DNA of 64,000 nt from Cryptomeria japonica (Eukaryota > Streptophyta > Pinopsida > Cupressales > Cupressaceae): assembly GCF_030272615.1 (NCBI RefSeq), contig NC_081414.1, positions 3,969,501-4,033,500 on the forward strand, read 5' to 3'. Below are positions 37,985-51,466 of the stretch, piece after piece. A model generated the notes under the pieces. That model searched no databases. It saw only the letters and a list, made by a program, of their open reading frames with translations, and had not been told where the DNA came from. The position numbers and the translations under genes were made by a program. How positions within the stretch are numbered: position 1 is the stretch's first letter; the number at the start of each line of letters is the position of its first letter.

Positions 37985-38099
37985 GCAGCTTTAGTGCTTG
38001 CAAAAAGTTGTGGCGTGGGTGGCATACAGACAGGCTGACAGTATAGACTGCAATGTCTGTATCGTTGCATGTGCAATGGGTGATTAGAGGCATGGAAAT

Positions 38100-38735
38100 T
38101 TTAGATTTAGATTTTAATTAAATGGATTTGGATAGGCTTTTGGGCAGGAAGAGCATGAGCTTCATCATCGCCTGCTTGCATGTAACATCATATGAAAAGC
38201 GATCCAACAACCAATCTGATGGTCTCTTCAACCTTTCCACTCACATATATATCCCTTAAAAACTGGAGAGTATTATTTACTTTAGACTTTTGGGGCTTGT
38301 AAACACTAGACCAACTTTGATGACTTGTGAAAAGTACCCATTGTTAGTTGTCCCTTAAATCGGGCATCCCATGCTAATGGGAAGCCAATGTTTGTAAGGG
38401 TCCTCACATGTTCTATTAAGTACCTACCTTAGGGACCATCATTCACTTGGTGGAACTCTCCAAATATCAGTAGAATCCTTACTTTTGTAATCAAAGCTCC
38501 TTTTCATTCCTTTAAAACGTACCTCTTGAAATGTCTTATCTGATTATGCATGAATATTGTTGATATATAGTTTTAACATTGAATTTAGTTTTTATGGTTG
38601 AATATTCAATGATTTTATCTAGATTGTATTTGCAATTCTATTTTTAGATAAAATGTGATTTGGTTTAAAGTTTCAAAATTCATTTTTTAAAATGTTTTAG
38701 TTGTAATCTTGAGTTATAGTTGTTGTTTATTGAAG
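38100..38735. other. Actin upstream region, no further gene seen
   Basis: AT-rich and without coding potential. It may hold regulatory sites of the actin gene, but none could be named. Confidence 0.5.
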
Positions 38736-38737
38736 TA

Positions 38738-39060
38738 GACATGATTAAATGGGCTATTGGTCTACTGGTGAAGTTGAATGGTTCCAAATGAGCCCACCAG
38801 GGATCAAGTCTTGCTGAGTGCAAAGCTCTGACATCATAAGGGATGAGGTTGGATCGTGCCCTGGGCGAATTTGACGGAATGGATACCTTATTCCTTGGCT
38901 CGAAGAGGTTCAACCTATTGGCTCGTGCCCCCATATTGGGTGGCAAAAATTACTTCGTGAAGGCCCTCGTTGGACTGGCAGTTCGTGGGCTTCATGCCCT
39001 TGCTGGGCTGTTGTGCTCGCAGGTCTGGACCTCCATCATTTTTTATTTTCTTTTGAATTG
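38738..39060 (+). mobile_element. SINE-like sequence with tRNA-derived head
   Basis: A segment more GC-rich than its flanks has a box-A-like GGTCTACTGGTGA near 38759-38771 and a box-B-like GGGATCAAGTCTTG at 38800-38813, about 40 bases apart, as in RNA polymerase III promoters of tRNA-derived SINEs. A non-tRNA body and a T-rich tail near 39040-39052 follow. No target duplication was established. Confidence 0.35.
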
Positions 39061-39076
39061 TGCATTTAATGTCGTC

Positions 39077-39650
39077 TATTTGAAGACGTCATCTTAGATT
39101 AGTTTCATAGGTAATGAAGTGACATTTTTTTATTAACATAAGTACACATCACTGAGAATTAATTCACATCTCAATCATAATTCGCATCAAACAAAACAAT
39201 TAAAAGTCAAATTCATTATAGGATTTTATATATTTCAATAGTTAAATCAACCTAGGGTCTTGACTGTCATCAAAGAAATCAAACATACTTCTCTATGGGC
39301 ATAATGTGCTCCCAACAATTCTCTTTGACATCAATTTTCTCAAATGTAGGCAAAAACAATGGTAAATGCACTCTCTAGCTAACAAAATTGCAAGCATATT
39401 TACATCTAGGGATGTGTATTTGAAGATGTCATCCTAGATCAGTTTCATAATTAATGAAGTTGCAACTTGCATTAACATGGTTATACATCACTGAGAATAA
39501 ATTCATAGTTCAATCATAATTTACACCAAACACAAAAATTAGTAGTCAAATCTATTATATGATTTTATATATTTCAATTGTTAAATCAACCTAAGAGCTT
39601 GATTGTTATCATTAAAGAAGTCAAACACTCTTCTCTATTTGCATAATGTA
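39077..39650. repeat. Old direct duplication of about 235 bp
   Basis: 39077-39308 and 39417-39650 share TATTTGAAGAYGTCATC at the start, ACATCACTGAGAAT in the middle and CTTCTCTAT..GCATAATGT at the end, offset about 340 bp, with clear divergence. Confidence 0.8.
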
Positions 39651-39654
39651 GGTA

Positions 39655-41951
39655 GAGTGATAAACGTGTTCTTCAACTAATAGAATCATGATCATAGGAT
39701 CAATTAGACTAGATTGCAGATTTTGTTGCATTGTACTATTAATTTAATTATACTAATTAAAATTTTGAATTATCCAAGTACAAATTTTTCATTGGACATT
39801 CATGGTTATAGGTAATTTATATGTGGAGTTTACCATTCCAAATTGCCAAAAAAGTGTTTATTGTGTCATAAAGGTTGATCTTGTAGAGAAATTGGAGTTC
39901 CCATGTGCTTTCTCCAAATATGTAAGAGAACCCTAAAAGGCCAATAAAAATAGAGAAATGAAAACGAAAAAGAAAATTGGGACTAGTGTGCACATTGACA
40001 CATGATCCAAAAATAAAAACAAAACTCAAAACCTTACTAAATTAAAATTATCAGAAATTTTCACCCCTTTCATACCTTTTTCCGTTTTAATACAAATTGC
40101 TTAATGAGCACAAAATTCCAACCACACTTAAGTCTATCAAACTTTTAAAACCTTATGCACCTTTTCCATTTGGCGCAAAGTGCATAATACTCTTAAAATT
40201 GGGCAACACACTATTGCATTCTTTTATCTTAATTATTAAACCCTAAAATTGTAGATTCTTTTCTAGACTCAAGTACATAAGCTTTATAACATTTGGATAT
40301 GTGTTTTTTTATTTTCTTGAATCCCACAATATATAACCTTTTTGATACTTGGGTATGCATTTTTTATTTTCTTAGAATCCCACATTTGTGTCCCTCCCAT
40401 CACTAGCATTGAATGCTAGATTTATTTTTTAATGCTTGTCATAATTTCATACAATTTGCTATTATTGTCTTGCAAATCTTAGACATATTTTTTTCCATGG
40501 TATTTTCTTAATCCAAAGAAAAAAGACTTCCTTAGTAATTTTTTTTTGAAATGGTTTGGTATAGTGAAAGTTAGTTATATTACAACCAAAGAAATTTGAC
40601 TACCAAATTACATACTCCCTTCATTATACATGTTATATGTTGTATAAACAAATCTTAGATCTATAGAAAGCAAGTAAGAAATAATAAGTTTTGATGTTCT
40701 ATTAATATCATATGAAATGATCACCATAGGCATTGTAATTATAAACACATCAAATGAGAATTGCCTATCCCTTGATAAGGGCCATGGGCTTAAAAATCAT
40801 ATAATAAAGCATTTTTTTAATCTAAGAATTGAGTTCTAGACTTCCTTGGTACTTATCATCTCCTCTATTAATGGAAGGAAAAAATCAAAGTGCATTTATA
40901 CCTCCAAATGGCAGTGGAAGTTGTGAAATAAAGGTTCCAATCACTTTCCAAATAACACTATAGTAGTGAGGTTTTAAATGATCTTGCACCTCAAAAACTC
41001 GATGATTTATAGCTAGTGGGGAAGTTGCATGTCCACAGTCAAAGTCCTCCATAACACAAGAATAAGATGCATGGAATAATTGTCTACTATGGACATTAAT
41101 ATGAAGTATCCTTTAGCTACATGTATCATGTTGCAATATGTTTTTTAAAATACCTCTTTAATGATAAGTTAAGATAATGATAAGATGTGTAAAGTGTATT
41201 TTAAAATAATATTTGTATGAAATTACATTTTATTTAAAATATCTACTTGATTATTTAAGGTTTCTAGATTTGATCATGTAAGTATTTTATCAATGCATAC
41301 ATTGATCAAATTCATAAACTCCAAGGTAATAATTTGGATTATAGAAATTTTATGTTTTTCACTTTTTTTTAATTAATTTTAATAATACAATTTGCATAGT
41401 ACTATTGTCATGCAAATTATTAAGTGGGTTAAACTTCTAATTTCTGGGAAATAATTTGGTGTGATTCTTATTTCTATGTGTACATGGTGGTGTGTTGGAA
41501 CAAGGTATTTGAATTGAGGAGGCAATTTGTAAACCTCTAAGGAATAACACCTCAAAATGAGGTTAATATCAAAAGGGCTATTGATCATGCTATGCAACAA
41601 ATGATTCCAATAGTTGACATTACGAACATGGTAAATAGATTAATTTTATTAATCTAAAATTGCCACCAACAAATGCTTATCACAATTTGAAGCACACTTT
41701 ACAATATATCAATAACTTGATTATTACATTCATAATTATTGTAGGGGTCTCCCAGTCAATTATAACTATTGGGAATGTTGGTTTTGCTAGTGCCACTATA
41801 GGAGGATCTTTCACCTTAGAAATATTCGCTAATATTTAGGTAAAACACTAGGGATTTCCATCCAATGTAACACATTTGGCATCTAGAAAATTAAATAGTA
41901 GTGGCTCAAGTATGTTAAAAAGGGAAAATTTGTAACTAATATTATGCAAGA
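39655..41951. other. No gene recognised
   Basis: AT-rich DNA without convincing ORFs, RNA genes or known transposon motifs on either strand. Confidence 0.6.
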
Positions 41952-42686
41952 TATAGAGAGAAATTTTGAAAAGCTACAAAAATAACAAATACAAATAGAG
42001 AGGAATTTGTCACCGATTAAGGATACTCTTGGCCTCATATGTTAGTGTATTGCAAGGACTACAATATTCTCACATTGTTGTCTTCTTATAGTTAGTGAGA
42101 AAGCTCCTAGAACATGCATCTTTAAATTTCATAACACTTCAACCTGTACACAAAGAGCGAATGGAAAAAACTTGGGGGTTATTTGAGGCTTGCCTTAATC
42201 AAACCCCCATTTTAGTCTTTCAACCTCCACAAATATCTAGACAGGATTGGATTAAAAGAAATATAAAATAAAAAACACCAAAGTAAATATAGTTGTAGAA
42301 CGAACCCAATGAAAAAACAAAACTATAGAGAGAAATTTTGAAAAGCTACAAAAATGACAAATACAAATTGAGAGGAATTTGTCACCGATTAAGGATACTC
42401 TTGGCCTCATATGTTAGTGTATTACAAGGAATACAATATGTACACATTGTTGTCTTATTATAGTTAGTGAGAAAGCTCCTAGAACATGCATCTTCAAATT
42501 GCATAACACTTCAACCTGTACACAAAGAGCGAATGGAAAAAAAATTGGGGGTTATTTGAGGCTTGCCTTAATCAAACCCCCATTTTGGTTTTTCAACCTC
42601 CACAAATAGCTAGAATAGATTTGGTCTAAAAGAAATATAAAATAAAAAACACCAAAGCAAATATAGTTGTAGAACCAACCCAATGA
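41952..42686. repeat. Tandem duplication of a 372-bp unit
   Basis: Copy 1 (41952-42323) and copy 2 (42324-42686) abut and are nearly identical, both starting TATAGAGAGAAATTTTG and including AACCTGTACACAAAGAGCG. No ORF. It ends about 70 bp before the gypsy element. Confidence 0.92.
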
Positions 42687-43076
42687 TGAAGGAGAGCCAC
42701 TCGCCTATTGGACATTTGGTAGAAACAACCTCATTATGGAGGAAAATTAATTACTAATGTATGGGCATCTCAGAGAACCCGAGACCGAACCCAAAGATGG
42801 AAGCATGCGAAACTTTTCTGACCCTTGTGAAACTTGCAAAACATGTCATATAGTGGATATTAGGCTGAATAACATTCAAATGGGTCCACACATATCTGCA
42901 CTTAGTTTAGACCTTCTTCAAGCACTCAAAGCCAATGCACATGTTACATAATTGATTAGACCTAGGAGGCTGTTGTGGATCATTTCTAGTGTTTGGACCT
43001 AATATTTATGTATCTCAAGGCTCATGAGAGGTTATCATCAGTAGATAAGAAGTAGTTACAGAGTAGTAGTTAGGGG

Positions 43077-44403
43077 GTGATCCCATAATACTGGATTACA
43101 CTTTTTGGCCAAACTTGACATTGAAATCAACATTTTGCACTAGATCTTTACTTTCTAACACTTATAGCAAATAAACCATTAAGAATTTGAAGATGAAGTA
43201 AACTACTGATTTGTTAGATTTTTCAAATGGATTAATTTTTTTTTTTTAAATAATTAGAAATGAATTGTTCATATTGTTATGTAACTTTTAATGATTTAAT
43301 ATTTACAAAAATCAAACATTTTTCAGAAGTGACACTTATTCTATAAAGCATAACATTTTTTATAGCAAGAAGGAATTTCTAATTTTTAAAGCTTAGATTT
43401 GTCACACCAATACTAATGGATGGATATATTTTAATATTTTTTTCTTTTTGATATTAAAAGCAATTAAAACTAGGGCGCTGACCCTTAACGACGCCCAAGG
43501 GGTAGAAGTAGCACATTTGCGACAGACAGATCAAAACCAAAATAAAGAGTCTTAACAACAAAGTAGTAAATAAGTGGCAGCAGGGGGTACACCCTGTAAA
43601 TTCAGAGTAACCATAAAACCATTAAACATAAAAACTATAAAGAACCTAGACTTAGGGACCTAGCTTGCAAAGCCTTGCTTTCCCAAAGACATTGTCTCAG
43701 TCTTCTATGAGGAACTTAGAGTTCCTTGCACACTTGCTTGTCAGCATCCTCTTCCTTATGGGCCTTGTCCTGCAACAAACAGAGGGTCATTACATGTATT
43801 TTTTTTAGTTAATTTTTAAATTTGGAGTAATTGTAATTTGGACAAAGGTTTATTATGTAATGCATAACCATTTTTGTATGTATTTGAATTAACCTCTTTT
43901 TGTGTTGAAATGATGATACCAATACCTAGGGAAAATATTTTTTTTACAATTATTTTTCTCCATTTTTCAATTTTTCCACATGTGTGAAACACAATCCTTA
44001 ATGTTCAATGAAAAAACCTACATTCATAAGAAATAAAAGATAAATATATTAATGAAATTAAATATATTCAAAATCATACTATTTGGAAACCTTATAATAA
44101 GGACTACATACTTTAAAAACAAACATTTAAATCAATTCATTTTACCCCCAAATCGGTAATGTAAAAGTAGTTTGTTATCAACATTTTGATAGGTATGAAG
44201 GAGGCTCCATTGCAAGTATGATTTAAGAGTAGAGAGGTTTTATCCAAGGCATTTTGATCTAAGAGGCTTTGATCTACCTCTCTTAAACTAATTACTTCAA
44301 ATGAGACCTCTCAAGGATTAAATCATTATAATTTCTAAAAAATGTATGATTTCAGCAAAAATCAAGATGTACCAAAAAGTGTAACCCAACATTGTGGGAT
44401 CAC
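43077..44403. mobile_element. TIR DNA transposon (non-autonomous) in the gypsy 5' LTR
   Basis: The ends are inverted repeats of about 30 bp: GTGATCCCATAATACTGG then TTACACTTTTTGG at the left, and the complement of GTGATCCCACAATGTTGG then TTACACTTTTTGG at the right. The flanks GTTAGGGG and CGTAGGGG may be a decayed 8-bp duplication, as in hAT elements, but this is weak. No transposase. A LINE tail is nested inside. A second family member is at 51467-52617. Confidence 0.78.
43455..43830 (-). mobile_element. 5'-truncated LINE 3' end, reverse orientation
   Basis: On the minus strand it ends GTTAAGGGTCAGCGCCCTAG followed by an A/T-rich tail. The same GTTAAGGGTCAGTGCCCTAG block occurs at the end of the LINE at 60867-60886. 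Typical of 5'-truncated LINE copies. Confidence 0.6.
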
Positions 44404-44829
44404 CGTAGGGGAGGTGGATTTGAAAGACTTATGTTTACTATTTTCTCAGTAATAAGCCCATGGTAGCCTATATGCTAGGATGTGGGACCTGAATGGGCTA
44501 AATGTAACTACCATGTGAAGGACTGCAAGCATGTGATCTTTCTGTTATGATCAATAAATTTAATATATCTATTTTTATTGCATTTTTGGTTGTGCTTTTG
44601 TGTATGGTTTGGCTGCAAGGCTGGACAATCCATTATGGACCCTTCAACCTTGACTACACCAAGTGGTATCAGAATGACAATCGAGTCTTGTGAAGGTGTG
44701 TGTTTTGGAAGACCTTTGGTGTAGACAAATCATTGATTGGAGGTAGGTTGTAGGTATTGTCAATTGATCACCAAAGTGAGGCAGTTGCAACATTGAACCG
44801 GATTGATAAATTGACGTATTTGCACCTAG

Positions 44830-46281
44830 TTTTGAGAAAAAGATGTTGCCAAGAAGGATGCCAACAATTGTCAATGTCACTGGAAGAGTAGATGAGATGA
44901 TGAACATGATGAGAGCCATGAAGAACCATTTGGATGCCATTGAAGAAGATTGGAGGAAGGGCATAAACCCGAGATCAAAAGAGAAGAGAGATTAAGAGGA
45001 ACCAAGGGTACAAGATCAAGATGAGGATAGCCAAGAAGAAGAAGAGTTGGATTAGATTAAAATGATGAAGGTAATTGCTAGGATTGAAAAGAGATCAAGG
45101 ATTGAAATTCCTAGTTATACCAAAAGCTTGAATCTAGAAGAGTTGATCAATGGGATAAATGAGATGGTGAAGTACTTGGAATATGAAGAGATTAAAGATT
45201 TGGAGTGAGTGAGGTTTATTAAAACCAAGTTGAAGAGGCATGCCTCCATCTGGTGGAAGGAAAAACAATTGTATAGAAATTAGAGAGAGAAGCAGATCAT
45301 GGATTGGGATAGTATGGTGATGAAATTGAAGGGCCAATTCATACCCATGGATTATGATCTAGAACTATTGAGGAAGCTTCAAAACGTATGACAAAGAGAG
45401 AAGACCATCAAGAAATACATTGAGGAGTTTCACAAGATGATCATCAAGACTAGACATAGTGAAGCTTGGAGAGAGAAGGTGGTATGATATATTAATGGCC
45501 TTAGCACCAACAACCAAGAGGAATTAAGCTTGGTTTGGATGACTGCTAAGGAGGAAGCCTACCAATTTGCACTGCAGGTAGAAAAAAATTTAGGTAGGAG
45601 AGAAAAGTGGATGTCGTGAAATAGAAACTAGAGAGAACTGGAAAGATGGACACAACACATCAAAAGGAAACCTTGCACCATGCAAAGAAAAGGAGGGAGA
45701 CTTTTTTGGAGGGAGGAGAGAAGACCTAGTGAATACTCATACCATGACTAGAGAGAGGAGAAATATCATCGTGATGATGGCTACTTAAGGAATGAGAGGA
45801 GATTTGATCGGGGATCATTCCAAGGAACTTGTTTTAAGTGTGGAAAGTGGGACATTGTGCCTTTCAATGCTGCCAAGAAGTGCAAAGAAGTCAAGAGATT
45901 GCAGAGTGGCCAATGCTTATTCTAAAAAGGAGGGACGAATCATCTAGGTCCATGGGAATCGTTAGTCATGAGGAGAGCCCTATTGTAGAGGGAAGTTAGA
46001 GATGAATCAACATAGAGGAGAAACTTGTTCTAGAAAAAATGTAAGTTAGGAGGCAAGTGTCGTAAGGTTATCATTGATATCGGTGATACAAACAAATTGG
46101 TCTTATAAGAGATGTTGTGGAAGCTGAAAATTGAAGAGGATTAAGCACCCAAACCTATATTGGATTGCTTGGATCCAAGACAACCAATTATTTTTGGTGA
46201 GCGAGCAATGCCTTGTCACATTGGTTCCTATAAGGATGAAGTATTGTGTGATATCATGTTGATGGATACTACACTCATTCC
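44830..46281 (+). pseudogene. gypsy Gag and protease region
   Basis: A Gag core with SLNLEELINGINEMVKYLEY near 45127-45185 and KTKLKRHASIWWKEKQ near 45223-45270 is of the retrotransposon-gag type; a CFKCGK zinc-knuckle start lies near 45834 and a protease-like CRKVIIDIGDTNKLVL near 46057-46105. Many breaks. A fossil, cut by the element inserted at 46282. Confidence 0.75.
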
Positions 46282-46951
46282 TGTAGCATCCTAAATTGAA
46301 CTCCCTTACAATTCGGTCCACATTTGGGCCCTCATCTTAGTGTTCATGTCTCAAATCCAGACTAGGGCCTAATTTTGATCATATCATTCAAATCTCAATT
46401 GTCCTTACACTTGGGGGACAATGATATATTCCTTATTCCTTTTAAGGATCTAATTTTACTTGGTTGAGTGATGTTTGCTTATAATTTAATGTCACATTAC
46501 TTGTGTGAAGTTGTTGTTTGATCAAGGATTTTGTCTTATGTAAGAGGTGTATGTTCTTAGCTACAACCTCTTTTTAACTTGGCAATGTATATCCTATTAT
46601 AAACTTGCCCCCTTCACATTGGGTAAAATTGTGTCATCCTTCATCAAGAATCTCTTTCACCTAGAAATAGGAGGAAGGTATGTATTTTTGTTCTCCTTCA
46701 TTTATTTTGGTAGAGAATTCTATGTTTGTTCAAGAAACTCTTCTTGGAGGTAGATGGATTTTGAGAAAAGATCTCCTCCTCCAAGGATCCTCTTTACATT
46801 CAACTATCTAATCCTTGCTTGAAGAGTTTTTCCTCTTTAGCTTGGATTAATGACATTGTTGCCTAAAGGATATCTCCTTGGTGTTGGAGGATTGTATCCT
46901 TGTTCTTAGCTTCCTTAAGAAATCAACATAGGGATATTTTGAAATCTTAAA

Positions 46952-46968
46952 GGGGGGGGGGGGGGGGC
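46952..46968 (+). repeat. Poly-G run inside the element
   Basis: A run of about 16 G followed by CACCCA. The relative element has the same site with 8 G near 18548-18555, so the run has expanded here or shrunk there. Confidence 0.85.
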
Positions 46969-48033
46969 ACCCATATTGCCCTCTTTGTACTATATTGTAC
47001 CATACTTATCCATATCACTTTTTGCATGTCTTAAACGGGGTGTTCATTCTCAAAACCAAAGAAAACAAACTCTTATACAAGATACTTCATTCCCAAAACC
47101 AAATGCAACATTTGATATATGTCTTAGATGGGGTATACATTCCTAAAAATAGAGAAAACAAACCCTTACATGGGATGTCCTCAAAACCAGACATGTATCT
47201 ATCTTAAATGAGGTTACACATTCTCAAAACTGGAGAAAACAAACTCTTACACGAGATGTTACCAAAATGAAACGTTTGCCCCTTGACAATTACACATTTG
47301 ACCCTTGGCATTTTCACTATATGTCTTAAACAGGTTGAAGCACACTTGAAACTAGAGGAAACAAACTCTTATATGGGTTTATATACACTTGAATCTAGAC
47401 ATAACTTGCACACAAGCATGAGGATGAGTTGAACAAGCGAAACACAAATTAAATAGACTATTCCTACTCTCTTCCCAAATAAGGATCACCTATAAAAAAA
47501 TATCTATGGGCAAGTATCCACGTCCTTTCTAACTGTTCTTCCCATTGATCACCTAGAAAAACACATCTAGCGTGTATTCATGCTCTCTCTTTCCTTCTTC
47601 TTATGAACTCATAGCTTTTCTATTGATGGTTCATGGATGATGCATGCTTTTCTCTTTTATGTGATCACTTGTGTTCTTGAGATGACATTTTTCAAGAATG
47701 ATATTAGTGGTTGAGAAATTTTGATATTGAGGTCGCTTTGGCTAGTTGACTTGAGGTCTTGTTTTTGGTCTTTAGCTTTTGCATTTTGAGTCTTTTGCCT
47801 TTGTTTTTCTTTTTATCTTTGTTTGTCTTTTTGTTTTTGTCTTGTTTTGTGTGCCCTTGCATATGTTTGAGTGAGTTAAGATCCTAAGGTTGGGGGCTTG
47901 ATCCCTTAAAATTAGTGACGTCTTATACTCCTTGTGATTATGCTCCTCATTTCTCCTCTTCTTCATCTCTCTTTCATCTACTTTACCGTGAGTATTTGCA
48001 TAGGCTCATACTCCCACTAAAGTGGGGGCTAAA

Positions 48034-49163
48034 TGTAGCTTCTTAAATTGTACTCCCTTACAATTTGGTCCACACTTGGACCATAATCTTAGTGTTCATG
48101 TCCCAAAGCCAAACTAGGACCTAACTTTTCTCATACCATTAAAATCTATCATTATTTTCTCTTTGCACACAATTTGGTCTCTTGGTTCTAGCCTTTAAAT
48201 GGGGTAGGACTAGGGCGTGGCACCCTGGTCCTCAATGGGACTAGGGCGTGGCACCCTGGTCCTCAATGGGACTAGGGCGTGGCACCCTGGTCCTCTTAAT
48301 TGGGACCTTAATTTGTCCCCCCTTAATGGTCACAATGAGCTAGCGGGAATGTGATCTCCATGTCAGCTTATATCAAGAAATTAAAATGTTTTTCGACAGG
48401 CAAGTATAAAAGGAGGTCCATCCCTCTCATTTCATATATACAGGAGAATCATCAAGCAAATTCTAGAGATCTTCAAGGCTGGATATTCTTCATTTATCCA
48501 TTGTGGAGCAAAAATTACGTCATTCATATGCAAACATATGTGTGTGATTATGGTTTTGTCATGTTCATGCCATTTCATACAACATTTGTGGTTACATTCA
48601 AGAAGCAAAGGATTATTATCAGTCATTGCAGATCTGAGGTATATCTTTCCATTATTTATTTCAGCATTTGCAACATTCCATTCAAGGTTAATTCCTAAAC
48701 CGACGTTTGATTTAGGCAAACCCCTATTCCCAACCCTTTTCCCCTTCAATCTGTGTAGGAAATAGGTATGGAGTTGCGATCTTCAGAATAAGCATTATTT
48801 ACAGTGATAAATTGATCCACCATTGGAGTGCAAAAAGTTCAGAGGATCAGGGCGATCGACACCACGATCTTGATATTTTGGTCCAACTCTTTCAGGGAGA
48901 AGGTCTGAATCTGCTTACAATGCTCAGATCTAGGTTCGTGGCTCAATCCCGTAGCTGTAGCTTACTGTTTCTGCATTTCACCTTCATTTCAATATATTTA
49001 CCCTAATTTCAACAATTTAATTTACAAAAGAGGTTAAATCATCAAAATCCCAAACCAATCATAATTATCGGTCCTAATCCTTGTTGTTACATGATTAGAT
49101 CTATTGGATTGGAACCCTATTTTTAATGTAATGTTCCCCAAGTCATAAAATTACTGGTTTACA
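48034..49163 (+). repeat. Right LTR of the shortened non-autonomous element
   Basis: Starts TGTAGCTTCTTAAATTG, ends TGGTTTACA. A purine tract AAAGTGGGGGCTAAA precedes it. A TATA box TATAAAAGG lies at 48405-48413. Its 3' half aligns to the LTRs at 14741 and 19613 (for example AAGAAGCAAAG near 48600 and 15265). Confidence 0.82.
48207..48297. repeat. 31-bp x 3 minisatellite in the LTR
   Basis: Three perfect or near-perfect copies of GGACTAGGGCGTGGCACCCT followed by GGTCCTCAATG start at 48207, 48238 and 48269. Not present in the LTRs of the related element. Confidence 0.92.
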
Positions 49164-51466
49164 TACATATAATGGTGGAAACCCTATTTTTTTACCATTA
49201 CAATTCCTAAGAAATGTAGCAACAAGGATGTTCAAAACACCAGCCAAAAGGAATGGAAATACAATAGAAGGAAATTGTAGAGTTCCTCGGGGAATACTAA
49301 GACATTGTGTTAGAGAATGTTCTGGGAGGATTGCCACCAATTCATAGTATCGGCTATCACATAGACCTCATATAGGGGGATGGTTTTTCTAACAAAGTAT
49401 CACATTGGATGACTTTAGTGAAGCATACAAAACTGAGTAGACAAGTCCATAAGTTGTTGGAAAAGGGATTGATCAAGGAGAGTCTGAGCCCATCTGCGAC
49501 ACTTTCTATCATACTGCCAAAGAAAGACAAAGAGTAGAGGATGTACATTGACTCAAGAGCCATAAAAAATTCATTATTAAGAACAAGTTTCCTTTTTCGT
49601 GAATGGATGACATAATGGACTATTTGAGTAGTGCAAATTACTTCAACAAGATTGACCTCAAGAGGGGATATTATCATATCATAATTTGGGAAGGAGATGA
49701 ATGGAAGATTGCATTTAAAACCAATCAAGGATTATATGAGTGACCAGTCATGCCTTTTGGGTTCACTACTGCACCGAGAACATTCATGTGGTTGATGAAA
49801 AAATTATTGAAGGAGTTTATAGGTAGTTTCCTCTTTGTTTATCTAGATAACATTCTATTTTTTAGCAAGACAAGGGAAGAGCATATCTGACACATCCAAC
49901 AAGTTTTCTAGTGGATGAGAGAAGAGAAGTTGATGATCAACATCAAGAAGTGCAATTTCATGAAGACATAAGTGGTCTATCTAGGATTTATTATCTTTGT
50001 GGAAGAGGTGGGGATGAATCTAGATAAGTTGAGATCAATTTCAAAATAGACAACACCAATAGACATTGGGGAGGTAAGATCTTTTTATGGCTTGGCAAGT
50101 TTTTACCAAAAATTAATCAGTAATTTTAGTACTTTTTACACACCAATGATAGAGATGATGAGGGGAGACCAAAAAGAGTTCAAGTGGATATCCGGAGCAC
50201 AAAATAACTTTTAATTAGTAAAGAAAAAGGTAATGGATCAACTAATACTACCCTTATCAAATTTCAATAAAGTATTCCAAGTAGATTGTGATGTTGGTGG
50301 CAATGTTATAGGAGCAATCTTAAGCTAAGAAGGAAGGCCAATTGCTTATTTCAGTGAGAAGTTAAATGACTCCTGGATAAGGTATTCAATGTATGATTTA
50401 AAGTTTCATGCCATGATTCAAGCATTGAAGAAATGGAGACACTATTTGCCGCCAAAAGAGTTTGTATTGTATACTGACCACCAAGAACTCCAATACTTGA
50501 ACAGTCAAAGAAAGCTGAACCAAATACATATGTGGTGGGTAGAGTTCATGCACAGTTACACATTTGTCCTAAAGCAGTAGAGTGGGAAGTCAAACCAGGT
50601 TGCAGATGCAGTAAGTAGAAGAAACCCGATGATGCAGTTGAGGGTGGTTGTAATGGGAATTGATGAATTAAAGCATTTGTATGAAGTTGATCCTGACTTT
50701 GTAGATGCATGAAAAGAAAGCATAAAATTTGAAGCAACTAATAAAATCAGGTGGTTTGATTACTTCATCCAAGACAACATGTTGGTCAAGGGAAAGCAAT
50801 TGTGTATTCCCAACAATTCAATGAGGGAGATCCTGATCAAAGAGAAGCATTTCGGAGGACTAGCGTGATATTTCAACATTGACAAGACTGTAGCTTTGAT
50901 GAGTGAGAATTTCTTTTTCCCTCAACTAGATACAAACATGTCTAGAAATATGTTGAAGAGTGCATAACTTGTCAAGTCGCTAAGGGAGCTAGCTAAAACA
51001 CTAGATTTTATCAATCTCTTCTAGTTTCGGTGAGACCTTTGGAGGATATTGGTATGGATTTTATATTGGGGTTGCCAAGAACTCATAGAGGACATGAATC
51101 CATATTTGTAGTAGTGGACCAATTCTCCAAGATGGTGCACTTTATCTCTTGCAAGAAGACTCGTGATGTAATACACATTGCTAACTTATTCTTTCGGGAC
51201 ATGGTGAGACTGCAAAGAGTACCAAAGAGCATCATTTCAGATCGGGATACCAAATTCGCCAAATATTTTTGGAGGACACTATGGAGGAAGATACAAATGG
51301 ACTTGAATTTTAGTTCAACATTTCACCCATAAACCAAAGGAAATACAAAGGTAATGGACAAAAGCTTCGAGAATTTACAGGTCCTTGGTAGGAGGCAAAC
51401 CTGAAATTAGGGACCTCATCATACCAAATGTGTAATTTGCATATAAAAACTTAGTAAATCAAAGTA

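Larger units (their letters stand above)
42758..44658 (+). repeat. 5' LTR of the gypsy element, interrupted
   Basis: The left part 42758-43076 and right part 44404-44658 together align to the 3' LTR at 53242-53790. Starts TGTATGGGCATC, ends CCTTGACTACA. The gap is a TIR transposon. Confidence 0.88.
46282..49163 (+). mobile_element. Shortened non-autonomous LTR element, relative of 14741-20712
   Basis: The left end keeps only about 110 bp of LTR (TGTAGCATCCTAAATTG onward) and then continues with interior sequence matching the distal interior of the 14741-20712 element: a TTACACTTGGGGGACAATGA block, a CTTAAAGGGGG...CACCCA G-run and the short-repeat array. The right LTR is complete (48034-49163). 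No coding domain remains. The flanks ATTCC and TACAT do not match, unlike its relative. Confidence 0.8.
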
